Assembly (NCBI GenBank): GCA_036768475.1
Contig: DAIPMW010000015.1
Location: 27,930-91,929 of the forward strand
DNA: 64,000 bases
Direction: 5' to 3'
Origin: JAEUMD01 sp036768475
Lineage (GTDB): Bacteria > Pseudomonadota > Alphaproteobacteria > Rhizobiales > Hyphomicrobiaceae
Numbering within the stretch: position 1 is the first letter of the stretch; the number at the start of each line of letters is the position of its first letter. A model generated the notes under the pieces. That model had not been told where the DNA came from and made no database searches. It was given only the letters and a program-made list of their open reading frames with translations. The translations under genes were made by a program, and so were the position numbers. Positions 49,138 to 56,752 of this stretch are shown in pieces.

Positions 49138-50946
49138 CTAATTGCTAGCAGACAATGCAGCGTGCCGCCCGGCGTTCAGTTCCCCGTATAGCAAGCTGAA
49201 CAGCCGCTCGTAGGTCGTATCGCGTCCAATGCGCGCGCGCTCAATCGCTCGTCCGACGTCCTCAAACAGCTCCTCTTCAAGTTCCATGAGCGGATGATCT
49301 TTGGGTAATGGCTTTCGCTCTTTCGAAATGCATTCCGCCAGGAACCGGACCCAGAACATCCACGGATTGAATTCTTCTGACAAAAGGTACCGGCTTGCTC
49401 GCATCGGATGCATCCACTTGAAGCATTCAGCGATCCACGGGTTGCTGAAGACCTGGACCCAGGGACTGAGGAACGTTTGATAAATCGTCTCGTTGTACTC
49501 CGAGACTTGCCGCAATCTTTCGAAGGCCTCGCGGGGATATTCGACCTTGAGGTCCTCGACGTTGCGGGGCTCAAAGCGCACTTTGTAGTTCGGCTTGTGG
49601 CAGTCGGGATCTCCTGACGGATTGTCGATCTTCATTTCGTAGAGCCCTGGACGCAGAGCCTCGATGTCGGGAAGGCTTTCGAGAATTGCTCGATGCTCGA
49701 GCCGTGCAACCTTGGCGGAAACAAAAATGCCAAGATGACCGACGTGCGGATTGGTCAGGTACACGATCCTCTGTTCCGCGCGCTTCAGATCGTCGGTATC
49801 CGTGTAGACTGCCGGAATCCATCCAAGGGCTTGGTGCGGTGGCGTGATGTTGTCGCCGTATGACGCGAAGATAATGATCGGAGCGCGAATTCGTCTGAGG
49901 TCGGCCACGCACCCGGCGCAGACTGGCATTTGACCCTGCTCAAGCTTGTTGCCGATGAACAGGTTCTCCACAATTGCCAGCATCTCGTTGCGACTTAGAA
50001 AATAGAAGCCGTTCCACCAGCGTTCGAACTCCAGGAACCGATCACGCTCGGCATCAAGGCGATGAAAAAGTCCTGCATACTTCTCCCAAATCGCCTTTTC
50101 CGGCTTCAAGTTTTCGAAGTTTTGCGCAAGCCATGCCCCATCAAACAGGCCATTGCCGAGATCAGAAATAAAGTGCGTGAGCCACGCGCCACCGAGGAGA
50201 CCGCCTGAGACGCGCATCGGATTAACGCCAGATTCGCCGGCCCAATACGACAAGGGAGAACCATTTAGAACCGTAGGGCCTGCCAGGCCCTTGCAATCGG
50301 CGGACAACAGCGTGACCGCCCACCCCGCCTGACAGTTGCCATACAGGATGGGCGGTGTGTCGGCGTGACGGCTGGAGACCTCCTCGACAAAGCGCCTCAA
50401 CGCGTGCAGAACGTCGGCAAGCGATTGTCCCGGTGCAGGCTCCGGGAAGAACATGACAAAATAGACCGGATGGCCTTCGTGCAATGCCATGCCGACTTCT
50501 GAATCGTGCTTGAAACCACCGATCCCCGGACCATGACCTGCGCGCGGATCAACAACGATGACGGGGGGCTTGTCCGGGTCGACACAGTCTTCCCAGCAAT
50601 CGTCACCAACCTGCGTGATACGAACGAGCGCATAGTTGGCTGGACGCTCAAATCGGCGCGCGTCAAGAATGACTTCATACTTGAAATCCAACAGCGGCGG
50701 CAGCCCGCCACGCTCGTGTTCGAGCATGTTGTTCGCGCGTTGTCGCAGTGTATCCCAGAACAGAATACTCCGCTGCCAAAGGTCAATTTGGTATTGGATG
50801 AACTCGCTTCCCGCCAGAACGGGCTCGCTTGTATCTCTGCCCGCAACAGGGACCGCCGTTTCTCTCGCGAGGGTGCCGGGGCTTATGGTTGGTCCAGGCT
50901 GCCGTTCGATCTGTTGAACGGCTTTCGCACGCGCTGCTGCCGTCAT
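49138..50946 (-). CDS. DUF3141 protein, PhaC-like alpha/beta hydrolase
   Basis: A 602-residue protein of the DUF3141 family. The nucleophile-like motif is LYGNCQAGWAV with cysteine in place of serine, as in PHA synthases. RAPIIIFASYGDNITPP and NPHVGHLGIFVSAK supply the Asp and His. It probably acts on 3-hydroxyacyl esters or polymers. The start at 50946 overlaps the DUF5676 stop (ATGA). It is always found beside phaC/ackA-type genes in such operons; biochemistry unknown. Confidence 0.85.
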   Translation of the reverse strand: MTAAARAKAVQQIERQPGPTISPGTLARETAVPVAGRDTSEPVLAGSEFIQYQIDLWQRSILFWDTLRQRANNMLEHERGGLPPLLDFKYEVILDARRFERPANYALVRITQVGDDCWEDCVDPDKPPVIVVDPRAGHGPGIGGFKHDSEVGMALHEGHPVYFVMFFPEPAPGQSLADVLHALRRFVEEVSSRHADTPPILYGNCQAGWAVTLLSADCKGLAGPTVLNGSPLSYWAGESGVNPMRVSGGLLGGAWLTHFISDLGNGLFDGAWLAQNFENLKPEKAIWEKYAGLFHRLDAERDRFLEFERWWNGFYFLSRNEMLAIVENLFIGNKLEQGQMPVCAGCVADLRRIRAPIIIFASYGDNITPPHQALGWIPAVYTDTDDLKRAEQRIVYLTNPHVGHLGIFVSAKVARLEHRAILESLPDIEALRPGLYEMKIDNPSGDPDCHKPNYKVRFEPRNVEDLKVEYPREAFERLRQVSEYNETIYQTFLSPWVQVFSNPWIAECFKWMHPMRASRYLLSEEFNPWMFWVRFLAECISKERKPLPKDHPLMELEEELFEDVGRAIERARIGRDTTYERLFSLLYGELNAGRHAALSASN

Positions 50947-51281
50947 GTTCGACTCCAACCCCAGCTCATTTCAGAAAAGATGTTGAAGAGCGGTCCGAAT
51001 ACGAGTGCGATGTACCAGCCGTAAGCGAAACTCTCGGCCAAACCCAAGAAGAAGCTCGGCCAGGTCAGCCAAGTAAAGCCGGGCAACAATTTCAACCAGG
51101 TTTCGTACATCGCGTGCCCTGGAAACAAGAGATCGAAACCTACGCAGAGCGCAAACGTCACAGCGAGAAACAGCCCCAGGCTCATGCCAAAGGCAAACAC
51201 CGGTATCTTCGGAGCCCGCTCAGCGGGAAGCGGCGTTCCTGAATGGCGACGGGTTATCTGAGCGATAGTGAGATCAGACAT
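50943..51281 (-). CDS. DUF5676 membrane protein
   Basis: A 112-residue protein with two hydrophobic segments: VFAFGMSLGLFLAVTFALCVGFDLLFP and WLTWPSFFLGLAESFAYGWYIALVFGPLFNIF. This matches the DUF5676 family, common near copper genes. It overlaps the YHS gene upstream by eight bases and the DUF3141 gene downstream by four. Role unknown. Confidence 0.8.
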   Translation of the reverse strand: MSDLTIAQITRRHSGTPLPAERAPKIPVFAFGMSLGLFLAVTFALCVGFDLLFPGHAMYETWLKLLPGFTWLTWPSFFLGLAESFAYGWYIALVFGPLFNIFSEMSWGWSRT

Positions 51282-51639
51282 GGCCGGCCTCCAGAGTTTG
51301 CGTGGGGTGTTTGGCTTTGGTCACGAGGTACTGATCGGGTGCAGCTTCAAACATCTCGCGACAGTCGCGCGAACAGAAATAGTAGACCATGCCGTCATGG
51401 ATGGCCGACTTGGCTTTCTCGGTGCTCACTGTCTTTCCGCATACCGGGTCGATGTCATGCGCAGGAGCCACCCATCTCAGATCGTCGGCATGACTCGGCG
51501 CCTGGCCAGCTGCACCGTGACCTGTTTGGCCCCGTTTGCCGTGACCGTGTCCATGCCCGGAAACGTGGGCACCACACCCAAAACGCATCATGAAGTAGAT
51601 AACGGCGGCCCACAGTAGGAAATAACCGATCGCCTCCAT
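51274..51639 (-). CDS. Membrane-anchored YHS-domain protein
   Basis: A 121-residue protein: one N-terminal TM helix (EAIGYFLLWAAVIYFMMRFG), a His-rich linker (GHGHGHGK), then a YHS domain (DIDPVCGKTVSTEKAKSAIHDGMVYYFCSRDCREMFEAAPDQYL). It probably binds soft metal at the membrane face. It heads the nine-gene operon running down to 42899; GGAGGA lies before ATG 51639 (an adjacent TTG at 51642 is less likely). Confidence 0.85.
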   Translation of the reverse strand: MEAIGYFLLWAAVIYFMMRFGCGAHVSGHGHGHGKRGQTGHGAAGQAPSHADDLRWVAPAHDIDPVCGKTVSTEKAKSAIHDGMVYYFCSRDCREMFEAAPDQYLVTKAKHPTQTLEAGHV

Positions 51640-51772
51640 CAAACCGTCCTCCGCTTCGACAAAGCACAGAGTTCAACATTCCATTCGCTAGAATGTTTGG
51701 CGCGCCTAATACTTTTCTGTATGCACGGATGCGCGCCGACCTAGAGAGAAAGACGGATGGGCAACGAGATCG

Positions 51773-52387
51773 TTACAGTTCGCTGGGTGGCTCTGCAGGT
51801 TTCTTGTCGGCCATGAGGCAATCGTCGCTGCAATCCATGTAGCCGTGGATGGGACAGATTTGACATACCTCCTGAAGACGTTGCTTCAGTGCCTGGCGCG
51901 CCCGATGCAGACGAACGCGCAAGTTGCTCTCCGACACACCAAGTTCAGAAGCGATTTTCTCACGCGGCTCACCAACTAGGTCCGCACGCCAGAGAACATC
52001 GGCGTACTCTGACTTCAAGGTCGGCAAAAGCTTGTAGAGGCACACGCAAACAGCATGGTCCAAGTCGTCTAGATTGGGTTCTAAACCCTCGGTTTGGGGT
52101 TCGATGAGGTGGTAGCCGGCTTCTGCTCGACGCCTCTTGCTCTGGTCGCGAAAGTGGTCAATCAGCGTGGACTCTAGAACCCGGCGCATCCAACCCCGCA
52201 ATTTGTCCGTGTCGCGCACATCGTCCAAATGCGAGAGCACTTTCACATAGAAGTCATGTAGGACGTCCACCGCTTCATCTTGACTGCCGATGCGGCGGGT
52301 CAGCATCCGCAACAGGTCTTGCTGAACCTCGACCATCACGGCCCAGACCGCATCAATTTCCGATTGGTCTTTTCCGCCGCAACTCAC
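51773..52387 (-). CDS. ECF sigma factor with a cysteine-rich C-terminal tail
   Basis: A 204-residue sigma-70-like factor from GTG 52387 (GGTGGAG upstream). Region 2 is MLTRRIGSQDEAVDVLHDFYVKVLSHLDDVRDTDKLRGWMRRVLESTLIDHFR. Region 4 is LPTLKSEYADVLWRADLVGEPREKIASELGVSESNLRVRLHRARQALKQRL. The tail holds CQICPIHGYMDCSDDC, which looks like a built-in zinc or redox sensor. No anti-sigma gene is adjacent, so the tail may provide the regulation. It lies 130 bases from the YHS operon on the same strand and could control it. A GTG at 52417 is the alternative start. Confidence 0.85.
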   Translation of the reverse strand: MSCGGKDQSEIDAVWAVMVEVQQDLLRMLTRRIGSQDEAVDVLHDFYVKVLSHLDDVRDTDKLRGWMRRVLESTLIDHFRDQSKRRRAEAGYHLIEPQTEGLEPNLDDLDHAVCVCLYKLLPTLKSEYADVLWRADLVGEPREKIASELGVSESNLRVRLHRARQALKQRLQEVCQICPIHGYMDCSDDCLMADKKPAEPPSEL

Positions 52388-52643
52388 CGCGCCGCTCCAC
52401 CATTGGACTGCGGGCACAGGCTAGCAAACATGATGCAAGCTGTAACGCCCGAAGCCCGTGCGCGTCTTAGATCGTATTGGGTCTCGGGTCTCATGTCAGG
52501 CCAGTACGCTTTCCTCGCGTCGCATATATGGGCTCGTTGTAACGATGCTTTGAGCTGGCTCGGGTCAAAGAATTCTTGATGACACTGAGGCGTATGATCA
52601 TGCCGCTGCGCGAACGCCTCAAAATCCAAATGGGAGAACTGAT

Positions 52644-53353
52644 ATGCATGCAAGCGACATCATGTCTACTGACGTCATTTCGGTAGGAACAGACAGCAGT
52701 GTTGTTGAAATTGCCAGCCAACTCAGGAAACACGGGATCAGCGCCGTTCCCGTAGTCGATACGGCTGGAAAGCTCGTTGGCCTGGTGAGTGAAGGGGCCT
52801 CATGCGACGCCTTAAGGGCAGTGCGGAGACCAACGGGTCTTGGTGGCTCGGAGTCTTTTCTGCACCTTCGGACAGCATCGCAGAGTTTGTGAAGACCCAG
52901 GGGCGAACGGCGTCCGACGTCATGACACGCAATGTCATCACCGTTGATCCCGACACGCCGATCCCCGACATCGCCCGGCTGTTGGAACGCAACCGGATTA
53001 AGCGCGTCCCCGTCGTCGACAGCAGTCGATTGATCGGCATTGTGAGCCGGGCCAATCTGCTTCAGGCCCTGGCCGCGACGACGGCAAGCAGTCCAATAAC
53101 ACCGAACCTCAACGACCGTGCTCTGCGCGGAAAGGTCATGAAGGCGCTTGCGACGGTTAACGGCCTTCATGTCGCTCTCATGAACGTCACGGTGCACGAT
53201 GGGAACGTACACCTCTGGGGTGATGTCGAGACCGATGAAGACCAGCGCGCGGCGCGTATCGCGGCCGAGAATGTTGATGGTGTTGCGTCTGTTGAGGCCC
53301 ATCTTGGGCGCTCGGACGCAGCGCGTGTTGTCAACTGGGCTTGGGGGCCTTAG
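52644..53353 (+). pseudogene. CBS-domain pair plus BON-domain protein, frameshifted
   Basis: ATG 52644 starts a CBS domain (DIMSTDVISVGTDSSVVEIASQLRKHGISAVPVVDTAGKLVGLVSEG). The frame is then lost near 52797 and regained in +1 (MRRLKGSAETNGSWWLG ... ASDVMTRNVITVDPDTPIPDIARLLERNRIKRVPVVD, then a BON domain at ALRGKVMKALATVNGLHVALMNVTVHDGNVHLWG). One missing A in GAAGGGGCCTC (expected GGGGACCTC) restores a 236-residue CBS-CBS-BON protein. Intact homologues bind adenosine ligands and phospholipid or DNA. Probably broken or a sequencing error. Confidence 0.8.
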
Positions 53354-53683
53354 CCGAATTTTGAACCGTTGCTCTGACCATAGCGCGGGAACGCTCTGCG
53401 CTAGGGCACCCTGGGGCGAGCTTTCACTTGCGAGAATCCGTGGAGCGCCGACAGATTAACAAGCGCCTACTGCAAGAGCATACAAAAATGAGGCAGCGAG
53501 ATCACATTCACTCACCGTCGCAAGGTTCGCCAGACGGCTCCGGCCACGTAGGCACTGAGAGCGATGTTCAACTGCGCACTGTAACGCCTGAGCCCGCAAA
53601 GCGTCCTATATTTGGTCAGGTCAGTATGAGGTCAGCCTCCTCAGGCTGAATGACGACGGCCTAACAACACTGCAACTCTAGAC
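53354..53683. other. Intergenic gap, no supported gene
   Basis: Between the CBS-BON gene and the cyclopropane synthase gene. A 73-residue frame (53428-53649) lacks family similarity and a ribosome site. Confidence 0.45.
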
Positions 53684-55003
53684 ATGGTCTCCGACATGGA
53701 CGCCAGAACGAATAAGTTTCTTCAGGACGCTTCGGTCCGCAGTACGCATCGCCGCGCACTGGGCGAACGACTGCTTTCGCGGCAATTGCGCCGGCTCGTA
53801 AAAAGGGGGCGCCTTGTCGTTCACTTTCCCAGTGGCCATTGCGTCACCTTTGGCGACGGGCGTTCTCCAACCGCTCGTGTGCGAGTGACCTCGACGACAA
53901 CTCTCAGGCGGCTTGTCACAAATCCATTCCTAGCGCTAGGCGAAGCCTACATGGATGGGACACTTGTCGTCGGGAACGAGGATATCTACGGGCTCCTTGC
54001 CTTGCTTCAGCAGAACCTCGTTGCATGGCCCCGATCGGTTGTATGGTCTGCGTCGTCTTGGATGCGCCACCGGCTGCGCGGCACCAAACAGAAAAGCACA
54101 TCCCCTCGCGCCCGCCGCAACGTGGCGCACCATTACGATCTCTCGTCGGACTTTTATGCGCTCTTCCTTGACGAGGACTGGCAGTATTCCTGCGCATACT
54201 TTCAGCACGCCGAAGATACGCTCGCGCAAGCTCAAAAGAAAAAGAAAGAGATCATTGCGCAGAAACTTCTGCTCGAACCGGGTCAGCGGGTGCTCGATAT
54301 CGGATGCGGCTGGGGCGGGCTCGGGTTGCACTTGGCGAGGGAGCACAGGGTTGACGTCACGGGCGTGACGCTATCAAGAGAGCAGCTTCGGATTGCGCAG
54401 AATCGCGCGATGGACGCAGGGCTCGGCACGTCGGTCCATTTCAAATTTGAGGACTACCGCGACGTCAAAGGCACGTTTGACAGGATCGTTTCCGTTGGCA
54501 TGTTCGAGCATGTTGGCGTGCCACAGTATGCACAATTCTTCGATGCTCTTCGCGACCGACTTGCCGAAGACGGCGTCGCGCTCCTCCATACAATTGGGCG
54601 GGCGGATGGACCTGGTGCAACTGATCCCTGGATTGAGAAGTATATTTTTCCAGGTGGCTATAGCCCAGCCCTTTCAGAAATTTCGAGCGCCGTCGAATGT
54701 TCGGGCCTCATCATTACGGACATTGAGGTCTGGCGCCTTCATTATGCCAGCACGCTCAAGGCTTGGCGCGAACGCTTCGAAGCCAATCTAGACCAGATCA
54801 GGAAGATCTATGATGAGCGCTTCTGCCGAATGTGGCGCTATTACCTAGCGGCCAGCGAGCTGGCATTCCGCAACGACGGGCACGTCATATACCAGATCCA
54901 ACTCGCCAAACGACAGGACGCGGTACCGTTAACGCGCGACTACCTGAATTCCGGTGATCGTAGCGCATGCGAACCAAAGAACGCGAGCGACAGGCTTGCG
55001 TAG
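53684..55003 (+). CDS. cfa: Cyclopropane-fatty-acyl-phospholipid synthase family methyltransferase
   Basis: A 439-residue SAM-dependent enzyme: PFLALGEAYMDGTL early, RNVAHHYDLSSDFYALFLDEDWQYSCAYF, SAM site LDIGCGWGGLGLHLARE and GVTLSREQ, then HTIGRADGPGATDPWIEKYIFPGGYSPALSE and VWRLHYASTLKAWRERFE. These are the standard CFA synthase motifs. It converts unsaturated acyl chains of membrane lipids to cyclopropanes and protects membranes. An ATG at 53696 is an alternative start. A 60-residue Cys-rich gene follows on the same strand. Confidence 0.9.
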   Translation: MVSDMDARTNKFLQDASVRSTHRRALGERLLSRQLRRLVKRGRLVVHFPSGHCVTFGDGRSPTARVRVTSTTTLRRLVTNPFLALGEAYMDGTLVVGNEDIYGLLALLQQNLVAWPRSVVWSASSWMRHRLRGTKQKSTSPRARRNVAHHYDLSSDFYALFLDEDWQYSCAYFQHAEDTLAQAQKKKKEIIAQKLLLEPGQRVLDIGCGWGGLGLHLAREHRVDVTGVTLSREQLRIAQNRAMDAGLGTSVHFKFEDYRDVKGTFDRIVSVGMFEHVGVPQYAQFFDALRDRLAEDGVALLHTIGRADGPGATDPWIEKYIFPGGYSPALSEISSAVECSGLIITDIEVWRLHYASTLKAWRERFEANLDQIRKIYDERFCRMWRYYLAASELAFRNDGHVIYQIQLAKRQDAVPLTRDYLNSGDRSACEPKNASDRLA

Positions 55004-55044
55004 CCGCTAATCGAATTCTTGTCATTCCAGAAAGGACACAGAAA

Positions 55045-55227
55045 ATGGCGAAAAGGGAGACAAACACGCGTCTGAAGAAGAGTGGGTGTTGCAAAGAGCA
55101 CATCGAAAAGCTGCCCGAGGAGCCGGCGACATCGCTTGATAGCGTCGAGAACTCTAGCAGGCTAGACGATCCCTTGCAGGCGTTATCAGAAGACGGCGCG
55201 GCAAACCGATCTTGCTGCTGTAAATGA
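55045..55227 (+). CDS. Small Cys-rich protein after cfa
   Basis: A 60-residue protein (ATG 55045, AAAGGA upstream) with a basic N-terminus and three cysteine clusters: KSGCCKEH near residue 14 and SCCCK at the C-terminus. The middle is acidic and serine-rich. It could bind thiophilic metal. It lies 41 bases after cfa and is probably in its transcript. No family known. Open frames after it (55224-55674) are not supported. Confidence 0.55.
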   Translation: MAKRETNTRLKKSGCCKEHIEKLPEEPATSLDSVENSSRLDDPLQALSEDGAANRSCCCK

Positions 55228-55549
55228 CCTATTCAACCACGCACCCCGTTGCGACTGATTCGACACATCTCGCGGTTAGCTGCTCGCGTCATATCGCATC
55301 GACAGACGCTGAATTTGGCCGACGAATTTTCGCAACAAAAGAGACGGTCAAGCGGCATTCAAAGTGGATTTCGAGTGCGCATCGCGCCGGTGCCGCGGAT
55401 TGTTCGCCCCTTGCTTGATGGTGATCGGGCTGATTCCGTCGTGCGAGGTTGCCTCGTGGCGACGAATAGATCAACGGAAACCAAAAGCATCACACCAAGA
55501 TTCGTGAGCTCTAGATTTGAATTGGAGGTCTGTCTCAAGGAGCCACGTT

Positions 55550-55801
55550 ATGCACGGCACCGATTTGTTTCACGGATGGGGCACTGCGTACGGCCCACTC
55601 TTCGTCATCCTGCTGGTCGCAATTCTCTTCTGGATCTGGCGGGGAGGCGGGACTGCACCGCGGCGGCGGAGTAAGAGATCGATCGACGATCCACTAGAAA
55701 TACTTGATCAACGGTTTGCCCGCGGTGAAATCAATGAGGAGGAATATTTGCGTAGACGGTCAACGCTCAAGGCGCAGGCCCGATCTTCGTTTTCAGAGTG
55801 A
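55550..55801 (+). CDS. SHOCT-domain membrane protein
   Basis: An 83-residue protein with one hydrophobic segment (YGPLFVILLVAILFWIWRGGG) and a C-terminal SHOCT motif (DPLEILDQRFARGEINEEEYLRRRSTLK). AAGGAG precedes ATG 55550. It lies 13 bases before the petA-like gene. SHOCT proteins often sit beside membrane stress genes; the function is unknown. Confidence 0.8.
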   Translation: MHGTDLFHGWGTAYGPLFVILLVAILFWIWRGGGTAPRRRSKRSIDDPLEILDQRFARGEINEEEYLRRRSTLKAQARSSFSE

Positions 55802-55814
55802 AGGAAGAGGCGAC

Positions 55815-56375
55815 ATGAGTCCAACGGTCGATGACCCAGTGTTGCGTTCGGGCATGCTGGACGAGAAGCGCCGCGATTTCCTGATTGTCACGGCGAATGC
55901 GTTCGCAACTGTCGGCTTGGCCGCCGGTCTATGGCCCTTCATCGACAGCATGAACCCGTCGGCCGACGTCTCAGCGATCTCCTCGGTAAGGATCGACCTC
56001 AGCCCGATAGCCTTGGGCCAACGGATCACAGTGATGTGGCGGGGAAAACCCGTTTTCATAGATCATCGAACTGCCGAACAGATTGACCGCGCCCGGGCCG
56101 ATGACGGCAAGGACACCCTCCCGGATCCGGAAACGGACGCATCCCGCGTCAAGAGGTAAGAGTGGCTGATCGTCATCGGCATCTGCACGCACTTGGGTTG
56201 CATTCCGCTAGGGCAGAAGCCCACAGATCAGCGGGGAGATTGGGGTGGTTGGTTCTGTCCATGTCACGGCTCCCACTACGACACGTCAGGGCGAATCCGC
56301 AAAGGTCCTGCGCCAAGAAATCTGGTCGTACCCCCGTACGAATTCGTGTCGGAATGGTCGGTGAAAATCGGGTGA
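55815..56375 (+). pseudogene. petA: Ubiquinol-cytochrome c reductase Rieske subunit (PetA) with internal stop
   Basis: From ATG 55815: RRDFLIVTANAFATVGLAAGLWPFIDSMNPSADV is the TM anchor, then RGKPVFIDHRTAEQI. The frame ends with SRVKR-TAA at 56157. Translation in the same frame goes on through EWLIVIGICTHLGCIPLG, DWGGWFCPCHGSHYDTSGRIRKGPAPRNLVVPPYEFVSE, i.e. the 2Fe-2S domain with both ligand boxes (CTHLGC, CPCHGS). A single base change (TAA from a sense codon such as CAA) splits the gene. The 2Fe-2S part has no start codon of its own nearby. No petBC genes are present. Confidence 0.8.
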
Positions 56376-56752
56376 ACGGCCTTCTGTCGTTGATTGGCCA
56401 GCTGGCAATATGGCAAACTGGACAACGAACAAGTGGCGGGGCCAAAGGTGCGGATGAGTGGTGCTGAAGCGCCACGCGTTGTCTCCGACGCGGCCAGATT
56501 CGGTGTGGAGGATTGAAACGCCAACCTCCTAACATTCTTGAAGAATTCGAGGTTGCGAATGACAGAACCGGCAGGTTGCGTTTTGTGTCCTACAACACAA
56601 GATGCGGTGTCTCCTAAGAGCCGACGCCTCAAGCTGTAACGCTTTGGAACTCTGGCCGTCTATTCCAGGATTGCCTCTACGCCTTGTGACCCTTGTGACC
56701 CTTGTGACATCGCGACCAGGCAGTCGTAAAATTGCTTGGAAGGGTGGTCGGG
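56376..56752. other. Intergenic gap before copA with tandem repeats
   Basis: Contains a hairpin TTGTGT-cctaca-ACACAA (around 56584-56601) and three tandem 9-bp units, CTTGTGACC twice and CTTGTGACA once, at 56683-56709. No gene supported. Confidence 0.5.
56683..56709. repeat. Three tandem 9-bp repeats upstream of copA
   Basis: CTTGTGACC (56683-56691), CTTGTGACC (56692-56700), CTTGTGACA (56701-56709). They end 44 bases before the copA start and could be regulatory or a simple slippage repeat. Confidence 0.65.

Noticed and set aside
53428..53649. 73-codon plus-strand frame
   Set aside because: No ribosome site or family and composition unlike the neighbours.
55224..55674. Overlapping frames after the 60-residue Cys-rich gene, one coupled by ATGA
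   Set aside because: They overlap each other in different frames and look like random arginine/serine-rich translation.
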